This document shows positions 1-11,361 of a stretch of DNA of 64,000 nucleotides, piece by piece; position 1 is the stretch's first letter, and each line of letters begins with the position of its first letter. A program made the position numbers and the translations under genes. The notes under the pieces were generated by a model that searched no databases, was not told where the DNA came from, and saw nothing but the letters and a program-made list of their open reading frames with translations. Source of the stretch: Simmondsia chinensis (taxonomy: Eukaryota > Streptophyta > Magnoliopsida > Caryophyllales > Simmondsiaceae); assembly GCA_018398585.1 (NCBI GenBank), contig JAGTTD010000001.1, positions 32,811,438-32,875,437 of the forward strand. The letters are read 5' to 3'.

Positions 1-1
1 G

Positions 2-1050
2 GAGAGGATTACCTTGAGGTTTGATCGTGAAATGCAGCAGTTCGAAGTAAAGTTAGCAGAAATTCGAGAGCAATTCAGGAGGCCAAATCCTCCTATTGTG
101 CCGGATCCATTAATTCCTGCTAGTGTGTTACAAGCTAATCCATCAGTGAGAGCTGAAACATTAAATTGTGATGTTGAACCAGGAGCTCCAGTTCGAGCAC
201 AAGAAGCTGAGATTACTGACAGGCAAGATCGCAGTGAGCATGTACAATCTCGACCTTCAAACTGGAATGCAGTAACCGAGGGCCGAGCTCAAGGAATGGA
301 GGACACTTACAGGCCTCGAGGAGTAAATGTGGATCAATTGGATAGGCCACCTGATTCTTGGCAACAGCAACGATCAGGACGCAATGAAGAGACATCTAAT
401 AGCAGAAATAATAACCATAGACAACCTCGGGTGCAGATCGATGCATTTGATGGAAAACAACCTCATTCTTGGCTGAGGAGGTGCGAACGTTACTTCCACT
501 TCTATCACATTGATGAATCAGAAAATGTACAAATTGCTGCTGTGTATTTGCTTGGTGATCATGAGGTGTGGTTCTATAGCTTGATAAGAAGTAAACCTTC
601 CATTTCATGGAATGAGTTTGCAAAGGCTTTGTGTGCTCGGTATAGTGATGAGGATGGAAGTGATATTGTGGATAAATTCAATAAAGTGAAGCAAGAGACA
701 ACGGTGAAGGATTATATAACTAGATTTGAGAATCTCCGGGCTAGCATTGTAACTGAAATTGAGGCCTCTGAGTCTTATTATGTATCAGCTTTTATAAGCG
801 GTTTGAAGCCTAAGTTGAAGAACTTGGTTAAAGACGTTGATCCTACTGATTTGTCTGTGGCCTTTGCTAAAGCCAAGCTTTATGAATCAACGGGTCTAGC
901 AGCAAGTGATGCTTCCAGACCTCGTGGGAGTAGTTCCAAATTTCAGCAAGGTTCGAGGAGAATCAAAACCAACAGAACTGATGACAGACAACAGTAGAAA
1001 TTGTGTTATCGATGTAATCAACCTTACCAATTTGGCCACAAGTGTAATCC
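2..1050 (+). pseudogene. Ty3/gypsy gag (partial, with in-frame stop)
   Basis: Open from the window edge in frame 2 (no genuine start seen; the TTG at 14 is internal). Contains a gag capsid-type region (HSWLRRCERYFHFYHI, FISGLKPKLKNLVKDVDPTD) and a zinc knuckle CYRCNQPYQFGHKC at 1004-1045. A TAG at 995-997 interrupts the frame just before the knuckle and the same frame resumes at 998. It looks like a point mutation of a sense codon, probably CAG. Confidence 0.9.
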
Positions 1051-1189
1051 CAAGTTCCTCATGGTTGTTGAAGGAACTAATGCTGGTGAACTCTCTGATG
1101 GTGAGGAAATTGCAGAGGATGGTACTGATTCAGATCAGGAAAGTGAGGGAAGCTTGGAAGATGCTGCAGTGGAGATTTCAGTTAAAGCT

Positions 1190-4100
1190 TTGACCGGTGG
1201 TGGAGCTCATAGCACAATCCGAATCAAAGGGAAGGCTGGTAAAAGGTCTATTATCATTCTCATTGATAGTGGGAGTACTCATAGCTTTGTTGATCCTAAA
1301 GTGGTCAAGAAAGTAGGTCATGAAGTGATAAAAACTCATCCTCTTGCTGTTACCATGGTTGATGGGAAGTCAGTAACTACTCAAAACAAATGCCAAGGGT
1401 TCTCTTGGCTGATGCAAGACCGCAAGTTCAGCTATGACTTTAGAATCCTTCCTTTAGGAGGGTGTGACATGGTGCTTGGGGTAGATTAGATGAGAACTTA
1501 TAGTCCTATATTGTTTGATTATGCAAATCTCACAGTTTCTTTTGATGTACAAGGCTCTAAGGTCACATTACATGGAATAGCAGAACAAGCTCAGTTACAA
1601 GTAATGAAAGAAACTAAGTTGAAGAAGGGCATTCAGAGATGTGCTTTCCAGTGGGTTGGCCAGCTATTTGCGATTTCTTCTACCGAGATGATTGGCATTA
1701 CCGAACCAGAGGTGCAGGCATTGATCACAGGATTTGAAGATGTGTTCGAAGTGCCCAAGTCCTTACCTCCCAAGAGGAGTTTAGATCATGTAATTCCTCT
1801 CAAAGAGGGAGCAAAGCCGGTGAAGCTTAGGCCTTACAGATACCCACATGCTCAGAGGTCAGAGATTGAGAAGCAAGTTGATGAATTGCTTAAGACCAAC
1901 TTCATTCAGGCCAGCCATAGTCCCTTTGCCTCTCCGGTTATTCTTGTCAAGAAAAAGGATGGCACGGCTCGCATGTGTATTGATTATAGGCAACTCAACT
2001 CTATGACTGTTAAGGACAAGTTTCCTATACCAGTTATAAATGATTTGTTAGATGAGTTGTATGGAGCTCAAGTCTTTTCCAAGTTGGATCTACGGCAAGG
2101 ATATCATCAAATTAGAGTGGGAGAGCACGATGTGTACAAGACTGCATTCCGGACACATCATGGACACTTTTGAGTTTGTGGTCATGCCATTTGGCTTGAC
2201 AAACGCCCCAGCAACATTTCAGGCTCTCATGAACGATGTCTTCAAACAATTTCTTAGGAAATTTGTGTTGGTTTTCTTTGATGACATCCTGATTTACAGT
2301 GCATCTTTCGAGGAGCATTTGAAGCATTTGAGGGAGGTGTTCTTGGTCATGCGGGGGGAGCATAAGTTGTATGCTAAGTTGGCCAAGTGTTCTTTTGCTC
2401 AAACTCATTAGTGATCTCTTGTGAAGGAGTTGCCACCGACCCCTCCAAAGTCCTAGCCATGAAAGAATGGGCTATTCCGGTTACCTTGAAACAATTAAGA
2501 GGTTTTTTGGGTTTAACTAGCTATTACTGCAAGTTTGTAGCCAATTATGGAGCTTTAGCCAAGCCCCTAACTGATATGTTGAGGAAAGACTCATTCAGAT
2601 GGTCTGAGGAAGCTCAAAAGGCCTTTGATGCTCTTAAAGCTGCAATGTGTGGAGCACCAGTATTAGCAATGCCCGATTTCTCCTCAAGCTTTGTTTTGGA
2701 GACTGATGCGTGTGGAAGTGGTGTTAGGGCAGTGTTATCTCAAGGAGGAAGGCCTATAGCATACCTTAGCCAAGCATTGAGTGCAAAGCACCAAGCTCTT
2801 TCCACGTATGAGAAGGAGTATCTTGCAATCTTGCTTGCGGTGGAAAAGTGGAGGCATTACTTGGATGGGCAACATTTTGTCATTAAGACTGATCATCAGA
2901 GTCTTAAGCACTTGTTAGAGCGGAAAATTGTCACAAGGATGCAAAGAAAGGGGCTGATAAAGATGTTGGGGCTCGATTATGACATTAAGTACAAGAAAGG
3001 GAAGGAGAACTTGGCCGCAGATGCACTGTCACGCAAGTTTGAGGACTATGAGCAGGGTTTTCTTGGAGCCATTTCAGTGATTTCTCCTGCTTGGATGGAA
3101 GAGTTACATCAGTCCTATGAGAATGACCATTTTGCACAGGAATGTATAGCCGCTGCCAGTGTGGGTAAGGCGAGCAATGTGGCTGCTGGTGCAGAAATCT
3201 CTGTGACCCGAGGCATTATCAGAATTCAAGGGAAGTTGTATATTGGCACCTCTACTGATCTTAGACACCAAGTTATCAGTGTTGCTCATGATTCTTCGTG
3301 GGGAGGACATTCAGGCATAGAGGGAACATATCAGAGCTTGAAGGTTCACTTCAGTTGGCTGGGAATGAAGAAAGAAGTGACTAACTTTGTGCAAAGTTGT
3401 GAGGTTTGCCAACAAACCAAACTTGGTGATCATAGATACCAAGGACTTCTCCAGCCCTTGCCTGTTCCAGAGGGTATATGGCAACACATAAGTATGGATT
3501 TCATTGAGGGATTGCCTAAGTCAGAAGGGAAAGAGGTGATCTGAGTAGTAGTTGATAGATTCACCAAAACTGGGCATTTCATTGCTTTGGCTCGACCTGT
3601 GACTGCTGAGAAGTTAGCTCGTGTGTTTCTAGATAACATCTACAAGCTCCATGGATTGCCCCAATAATTTCTGATAGGGACAAGCTCTTTACAAGTCGGT
3701 TTTGGAAGGAGTTGTTTGTTCTCTTGGGAACGACCTTGGCCCTTAGTTCATCCTACCACCCTCAAACTGACGGTCAGACTGAGAGGGTCAACCAATGCAT
3801 TGAGCAATACCTTAGAAGCATGGTGTTTAGTCATCCTAAGGTGTGGGGAAGATGGCTCTCTTTGGCGGAATTTTGGTATAATACTCATTTCCATGCTTCA
3901 ATTGGCACTACACCCTTCAAGGCATTGTATGGGTATGATCCTCCAACTCCCTTGATGTTGCGAGGAGCTGAGGCAAGTGTGGCTAAGGTAAATGAGCTGG
4001 TTCAGCAGAGGAAACATATTATGCAACAGCTGAAGCATAATCTCAGTCAATCCCAAGCCCGAATGAAGTGGTATGCAGATCGGAAGAGAGTTGATAGAAA

Positions 4101-4524
4101 TTTTGATGTGAGAGATATGGTATATCTGAAATTACAGCCACATAGGCAATCTAAAGCAGCAGTGAGGAAAAATGTCAAGCTTTGTGCAAGCTTTTTTGGG
4201 CCTTACAAGGTGTTGGAGAGAATTGGCAAGGTGGCCTACAAGTTGGAGCTTCCACCCGACTCTTATATTCACCCTGTCTTTCATGTGTCACTTCTTAAAA
4301 AGCAGGTTCATGATGGTCACAGCACTTCCCCAAGTCCTCTGGAGGTAGGCTCCAATGGTTCGTTGATCTTACAGCCAACTGTAGTAGAGGAGCTGATGCA
4401 GGCAGCAGCAGGAGATCCCAAAGGACAGAAAATTTGTGTTAGCTGGTGCAATTTGGATGAAACTTTTACCACTTGGGAGGAGAAGCGTTTTTTGTTGAGT
4501 CAGTTTCCTTCTTTTCATTCTTGA
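1190..4524 (+). pseudogene. Ty3/gypsy pol: protease, RT, RNase H, integrase, chromodomain-like tail (multiply broken)
   Basis: Protease DSGS at about 1265-1276; RT with [16 protein letters not shown] near 1950-2000 and catalytic FFDDILIYS near 2280; RNase H with LETDACGSG near 2695 and KTDHQSLKHLLE near 2885; integrase with an HHCC zinc region (3289-3420) and HPQTDGQTERVNQ near 3752. The end, VSWCNLDETFTTWEE, resembles a chromodomain terminus. Breaks seen: TAG at 1487-1489 in the LGVD motif, an extra base near 2165-2170, loss of a short segment near 2408, TGA at 3542-3544 and a small deletion near 3665. No intact polyprotein is possible. Confidence 0.93.
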
Positions 4525-4552
4525 GGACAAGAATGTTTTAAGGGGAGGGGAT

Positions 4553-4903
4553 TGTTACGTTTCTTACTAGTTTTCAAGGTAATAAGGTGCTTTATGCTTG
4601 TATTGTTTGAATTGCGGTTTTGGAGCCAAGGTTAGTTAGGTGGTTGGTCTTGTTAGTCTTCTTTAGCGGCTGGCCTGTTTGAGTCGGTTAAGAGTTGTTC
4701 TTGGTCCAATGTATCTAGTTTCCCTTAAATAGGTTGATCATGTGTAATTTCAATTCATTCAATGAAAATATCAATCAATCTCTTTGAGATTAACCTTCTT
4801 TCTCTCATCTAATTCTCTCTATTTTCTCATCTCCTTCACTTCTTTCTCATCCCAAACTCTCTTAATCTTAGCTTACATTTGTGATTTAATCACAAATGTA
4901 ACA
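4553..4903 (+). repeat. 3' LTR of the left Ty3/gypsy element
   Basis: Begins TGTTACGTTTC after the purine tract and ends AAATGTAACA, so the ends form the short inverted repeat TGTTAC/GTAACA. Length 351 bp. The base run after it is ATATG, which would be the right half of a 5-bp target duplication if the left copy lies outside the window. Confidence 0.85.
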
Positions 4904-5371
4904 ATATGCTCATTCACAATCAAAGCAAAAACACACATTTGCATATTTGTTGAAAGTTCTGTTTTCCTTTCTTATTCTTAGAATGATAAGTAATTATGTC
5001 CATCGACATGCAAACTATCAGCACAACTAATATCTCATTGACCTTAAAATATATGAAGGGACGAATATGCTATGATGCTACATGCAAGTTTGCTTTTCTC
5101 CCACACTACCCCAAATGTATGGAAGCCTCCTGACCTGGCCCCTAAAAAGAAGTGCATCCATAAATCTTCAGTTTGAATAATATAGGCTGAATGACAAGAA
5201 CCCAACAGGAATCACTTTTCAATCTATACGTAGTGATGTATTTCCAATCAGTTGACTGGACTAAGTAGTTCAAAGATTAATATGATATTAGTTTAATGTC
5301 ATAATTCAGCACCTGACTGCATTGTGAACGTCAAACTTTTGAGTTGAAAGCATTGATGCTTTCACTTTGGT
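4904..5371. other. Unrecognised DNA between the Ty3 LTR and a hAT-like element
   Basis: AT-rich, no long open frame, no match to the missing C-terminal symplekin segment on the minus strand and no obvious repeat. Most likely intron or 3'-flanking sequence. Confidence 0.5.
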
Positions 5372-5379
5372 GTTTCATG

Positions 5380-5826
5380 TATAGCTGCAAGAAACTCCTA
5401 AATACTAACATTTCAAGCTTCGAAAACGCGATTTAGCGTTTCAAAGTCGGATTCGTGTTTCCAACGCATATCAAACTCAACGAAAACACGATTCAAACAA
5501 TCATGGAATCATTTTCATAAGAAGATACTTATTAGATTATTGATTGGCTAATTCTATCACTCAATTTTAAAGAATGACGGAATTGTGTAGACATGTTGGA
5601 GTCAATTTTCCAGATCTTATTCATTAGGGTACTTAATTTTCTTAGCTATTGGTTAATATTGACTTTGTTTTGATATTTATGTTTTAACGGCTCAATTGAT
5701 AACATTTTATTACTTTTTCTTGTATATCTAATATATAGTAGTATGTGCTCCCTACATGCTCTCAACCTTAGAAACATCGCTCCCCCATTCCCACTTCCAT
5801 TTTCGCTGCCGCTCCATGGAACTATG
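5380..5826. mobile_element. hAT-like non-autonomous element, copy 1
   Basis: Ends TATAGCTGCA and TGGAACTATG are imperfect inverted repeats. The 8-bp GTTTCATG lies immediately on both sides (5372-5379 and 5827-5834), the size expected of hAT transposition. The interior matches 19558-20030 over its whole length, including the block of CGAAAACGCGATT near the left and a run of GCTCCC/CGCTCC near the right. It codes for nothing recognisable. Confidence 0.85.
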
Positions 5827-6033
5827 GTTTCATGATACATCAAGAGAGGACAATGAGGCAAGTTATCCAAGGACTTCGGAAATGCATGTAGACATGCCAA
5901 GATAGCCATACCTTCCTGAGCCATGGAGTCAATTCAATTACCACTAAACAATATTTTAAAACGCAAGGAAAAAATGGATGCCCAAGCACCCAGCAAATAT
6001 CTGAGGGGGGTTAAAAAAACAGTATCCTCTTAC

Positions 6034-6105
6034 CAAAGCGGGAAATGCACCTGTGGCTTGTAGTACTGTACGCATGAACAAGAACGGAAGAGGAATCTGC
6101 TCAAC
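6034..6105 (-). CDS. ESP4: Symplekin exon 23 (residues 1190-1213), last visible exon
   Basis: Acceptor TTTTACAG|GTTGAG and donor GCTTTG|GTAAGA. Encodes [20 protein letters not shown] then FPAL. Homologues continue with a segment containing KYPKLW, for which no coding match was found between 4904 and 6033. The donor is good (TTG|GTAAGA), so the gene is expected to continue beyond the left edge. Confidence 0.92.
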
Positions 6106-6700
6106 CTGTAAAACAAAATATCTTGGCACTTGCTTATGTTGAAACAATAGGAAGAAAAGAGAAGCTAAAGGTTTATGTTGAAACGTACCAGTTGATTTAA
6201 GACCTTAGCAATGACTTGCTGTGTGAATGTTTGTTTTTGCTCAAAACAAGCATTACATGCATCAGTCACCTGCCAGACAAATGAAAACCCACCGTGATAG
6301 TTGATTGTACAGCTTGCCAAAGTTTGGAAGGTACGACAAAGCAGATAGACGAACCATATGAAATACCTTTTTCAGAGGAATTCTGTCTCTGTCAGGATCT
6401 ATCCCGTGTATAGCAATTAAAATTTCAGATGGGCCAAGTACAGGACCGGTAGGTGATGATGCCTGTAGAACCATCAGTTGGGAGTAAAATAAACTTGATG
6501 CATCTAAAAGGCGTGCAAATTTTTATTTTTATTTTTTTGTATACACAAAGATGTGCAAATTATTGAATTGTGAACTCTTAGATGGATAAAGTTTGGCAAA
6601 CAAAACCTTTCAGAACAGTTCAGCTCAAAAGGCCATGAAAAAAGTATGCAACAGTAGTTCATTTTTCAACAAAAAATATAACAAAGCGCTGTACAGGTAG

Positions 6701-6732
<32 letters not shown>

Positions 6733-9700
6733 CCAAGTGCCTCAAGGGAGAATAAACGTAAAAAAAGATCATACATCTGAGATTATCACATATCAGACAA
6801 AATCACAAATATAATAAACTCAGAAACAGAACCATGATTCACAAGGTACCAACAGTCAATATGTTCTCGATTGGATCAGATTTAGGAGAAAAGATGAATT
6901 CACCATATAGAAGGTTTTGGAATGACTATCCGAAAAAAAGGGGGCTGTCCCTGTCAGCCCTTGGTAAAGAGGAACTGGAGGACCAAATATTTGGCGCTAG
7001 CTGGCCCAGGATTTGGGCATTATAATCATGGAATTAGGGACAACCCAAAGCTCTGATAATTTGGGCTTTCACAGATTTAGATGTCAATTTATTATTGGTT
7101 TGGATGCATAATGCCATTCAATTTATGATATGTATTTTTTGATTTAGCAGCCATAGACTGCCAATTAGGGAATTCCAGGATCTATTTCTGATGTCTGTGA
7201 CAAGATAAGATGTCATATATTTGAGTGGGAAGATTGGGATCTCCTACATCAGATTTTGTAAGGGCCCTCTGATGATTACCTAAACCCTTTTCAGATCTCA
7301 GTTGGCCAAAAAAGCCCAAGAATACTGGAGGAAGCCAGTCACCCCCTGGTTTGTGTTTCGTACTAGTGTTGTATCTCCAAAACTCAAGACTAAAGGGTTC
7401 TTTACCTTTTAAGAGGTTAAGTACGTAATATATTGCACATTATGTCCCTTTCAAAGAAATAGGAAACTTCTTAGGCTCTGATTTCTCCTTTTACCTTATG
7501 GGCATCTTGGAGGTGAAGGGATCTTACAACTATGGAGGATTAAGTGCCCATCTGCTCTTTGAAGATGTCATAATAAATGTTTCTCCAAGAATGATTTTGT
7601 TTAGTGTCCATAAGGGGAAGAAAAACAAGAGGAAAACATAAAAGTCCCAAGGGAAAGTTTGCTATGAAAGCACCGCAATGAGTTTGAAAGGCATATCTTC
7701 CTTGCTCACCCCTTTCCCCAACAAAAGCTTTTGAGTAAGCCATAGCGAGAACAAAGAGCATGCATAGCTCTCAGGTCACCACATAAAAGTCAATCCAAGA
7801 TACAATCATGCTTTTCACCAAAAGTCTGTTCAGGCAGCTCCTAAAGCAGGAAGTTATAATCAAACCACTGTAGAAATGAAACTCAAATGTCCCATTATTT
7901 AGAGTAGTTACACCATTCAGCACTATGCAGTGAAATTTTCAAGTAGTTACGTTTGGCGTAGTAGTTAGGCTACCTGGCTCCCAAGCATGAGATCTTGGGT
8001 TCCAAGTGTTGAAAAACACTTCAATTTTTGCTTGGTGTGGAACGAGGAGCAAGTATTTTTAAGTAGAGTAGGGTGCAAGAACCAACTCCCAAGTTTTCCC
8101 ATAAATTTGATGGTTCTTTGGTAGAAATGTACACACCAATCCCCTTCTCCACCCTTTTGTCCTCATATTCAAAATCATTTGATTCAAATGTTGAGCAAGT
8201 TGGGGCACACTCCACTCCACTCGAGAGTACAATCCTGTAGTGGGCGCCATGTTAACCTTGGGAGTCGGAATGCTAGTTGATCCCATTGTACCGCTGTGGG
8301 GGCATAAACGACTTCGGCTCTTCTCAAAGGTGCCCCAAGACCAAAATATTTTAAAAAATAGGCTCCAATGGGAGCCCCATTTGTATTTTTTTATAATTTT
8401 TTAATTAAATTTATATTTTTTGAATTATTTTTAATAAATAAAATATATTAAATTTTATTTAAATATATATTTTAAATATTAATAAATTTTTATATACTGA
8501 ATTTGAGTATTTTTTTTTTAATTTACTTATTCATATTACGTTATTTTTTATTAATATAAATCTTAATTTTCGTAATTTTAATTTTTTTCTCTCAATATAG
8601 TTAATTGTTTTTTATATTATATTTGTTTCTAGTGCATTTTTATATTTTATCTTGAAATAATTAAAATATTATACACGATATATACTATTAAAATAATCAA
8701 AAAATTTAAAAGACGGTGTAAAAAAAATGGGGCACGAGTAGAGAGGAGAAGCCCTATTTTTGAAAAATGGGGCTTCAAAAATAGGGCACGATTGCAACCA
8801 GCCTTAGAGCAATGGTGAACTCCACAGCCCGGCAATTCTTCAGTTTGATATTTCCTCTCTACTTCTCCTTTAACTCTGTTATTCAATTATCTTGTCTCGA
8901 GTCTTTTTATCCAAGTTTGAGGTTTGCAGTGTTCAATTAGAGGCCTTCCTGTTGAAATCCCTCCATTAGTCGGTTTCAAATTCCAATTTATCTATCTCGA
9001 GATCGACTTTTGATTACTCATTTGCTTTATTTTCACAACACCAAGCACATCTTTTCCTACCCCTAATGTTAGTAGCCCTTACTAGGACATTATTGTACCT
9101 CCTTACCATCTATTATTTTCATTTTATAAGCCTGAGTAAGATGTAAACATGTTTAAGGCAAGAAAAGTAAATAAATAAAAACATACTTGCGTTAGGCATG
9201 CAAGAGCAGCTAGGAACTTGTCTGCCGGCAGATTAACAAGACGGGGGAACACACGTAGCACCTAATATACATGAATTACAATTAATTACATAAAAGGAAT
9301 TTTAGAGAACATTAGTGAATTATACATAACTGCTAAAAGTAAACGCTTGATGAGAGAACGTAAATAATGGGGTTTCTACAGAGAAACACTGAAGTTGGTG
9401 TCAATTTCCACTTAGCCACCAGTATTTTCAAGACTTTTTTGCTAAAGCACATAAATAGTACCTTTAAGCGAGTAAAAATATAGGCCTTAGCAACAGTAAA
9501 GAAAATGCAAGATAACCAAAGTCTCAAGATACTCCTGTCACAACATGCTGGTATTTTATCCTCTTCCTTTAAATATTTTGAATTGCTCTGATCAAATCCT
9601 CAATCAAATCCTTACTCCATTCCAAAATAATTTCCAATTTAAGTTGATCTCAAATATAAGAAATTTACCCTTTGGTTTAAGGAACACCAGTGACATAAGG

Positions 9701-11316
9701 GCAAGGATATGAATCTTTATTTGAAAAGTTCCGATTCAGTATAGTACGAAAAGATCACAAAAAAATGTAGCTACAATGTGAAACCATGCAACTTTTTGGA
9801 AAAACTCAAATAGTAAGACACTTATTGTGGGTTGTAGAAAATGTACAAAACTTTAAGCACTTAGAAAAAGAAAGACAAATATTTCAGCCATCCTTGAGGC
9901 AATTTGACCTCTCCTTTGATGGCAGTAAGGGTAACAGGCATGCTAGAATCAAAAAATGTTTTAGGTGGCTTTTTCCCATGTGGTGAAAAAGACCTCTTAC
10001 ATATCCAAAATATGTCTATAAAGCACAAATAAGAAAGAAGAAATATACAGAATTTGAAATCAGAAAGATGTAGAACCTCTTCTTTTGGTAGAAAGGGCAA
10101 TATTGGAAACAAAATCTCCACATCCTGTCACATGTAAAAGTAAAAATTAAGTTGGCTTTCATCAAAGACAGAATAAATAGAAAAGTAACACAGGTTGTAC
10201 CTTTATTCTTGACTCATATAATTTTTGTATGGATGCAATCAATTCTGGAGGAGGAATTGTTCCATCCGTAAGCGTATGCAAAACCTGTAGCAAGAAAAAG
10301 AGAATGATGGAAGTACGGTACTGATGTTCACATATATTAGGTAGGACATGTAACTAAATACCTGCATCAAAAGACCATCGCTTCCATCAGGGGGATCTGA
10401 TATGATCTCAAGAAGTGTAGGAGATGCACCAACAGTACGAATCAGAATAGGCATATGACGGTGTACTTCCTGCCTCATACAAATTGATTATGGAATAGAG
10501 TCAAGGAAAGCTTCACAAATAATGGTATGAATAAGTAACATATCATTAGGGTGCAAATTAACCTTCTTTATATACCAAGGTGAGCTCTTATAAATGGAAA
10601 ATATTTGGCGAAGAAGGGAGTGCTTCTGCCAAACAGAACAAGGAACAACCATGAGTCCCCAGAATGTTGAAAAGATACAAGCAAAAAAATTCAAATTCAG
10701 AAACGACCAACACAAATGAGATGATATTCTTTTTTGCGAACATAAATGAGACGTTAATTATGAAGGAATACTACCTTGGTACACAGTGCAAAATACAAAG
10801 AGGTACATCTCTGCGCCTCAGTAATTAAAGCAGTTGGAACGCTTCCAGAAGTGCTCAATTCAGAAATCTGGGGCATATCTTTGGTTGTGGTATCAACAGC
10901 GGGTCGTTCAATTGGAGATAATTCGATATCAGAACTCTGTCCAGGTCAGAATCATGAATTACAACTCACTGACAACGTAAACACGAGTGGCTTTCCAAGG
11001 GAACTTGAGTTGCATTCCACGCTTATGTTTGCAAAAATTTAAATAAATAACAATACAATCATTGATTTTTAATCCCATTGATAATTTTTAACATATAAGT
11101 ACATTTATAAATATTATTCTTGAGCTCACTACAAAATTATGGTTACATAACGGCCACCATAACAACTCGGTAAAAAATTAAAAAAAAGTACAGTCTTTAT
11201 TTGATCTCATGAATATATCCTTGAAGAGGATAATTTTATATGTTAGACTCAATACTTCTAGTCTTATCAGCTGGAGACTTTAGAAAGTCAAAGCCTAACT
11301 TTGTATTCTTGGCTAG

Positions 11317-11361
<45 letters not shown>

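Larger units (their letters stand above)
1..4903 (+). mobile_element. Decayed Ty3/gypsy LTR retrotransposon (chromovirus-like), 5' LTR outside the window
   Basis: Gag, zinc knuckle, protease, reverse transcriptase, RNase H, integrase and a C-terminal chromodomain-like segment follow one another on the plus strand. A purine-rich tract (AAGGGGAGGGG, about 4540-4550) and a 3' LTR follow. Order PR-RT-RH-INT is that of Ty3/gypsy. The window opens inside gag, so the left LTR and primer site are not seen. At least three nonsense codons and three indels break the frames, so it cannot transpose on its own. It is on the opposite strand to the symplekin gene and probably sits in that gene's next intron or just beyond its 3' end. 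Confidence 0.95.
6463..9186. other. ESP4: Intron 20 of symplekin (2.7 kb)
   Basis: Carries an (ACA)n tract with an RTE 3'-end relic (6701-6750), a tRNA-like SINE head (7950-8010) and an AT-rich MITE-like stretch (8340-8816). The rest (about 6760-7940) is unrecognised single-copy-looking DNA. Confidence 0.7.

Noticed and set aside
5646..5924. Minus-strand open frame near exon 23 as a candidate terminal symplekin exon
   Set aside because: It overlaps the hAT-like element and has none of the conserved C-terminal motifs.
7954..8006. Possible functional tRNA gene from A and B box matches
   Set aside because: No acceptor stem pairing or anticodon loop could be read; a SINE head fits better. The same applies to 30321-30385 and 46803-46880.
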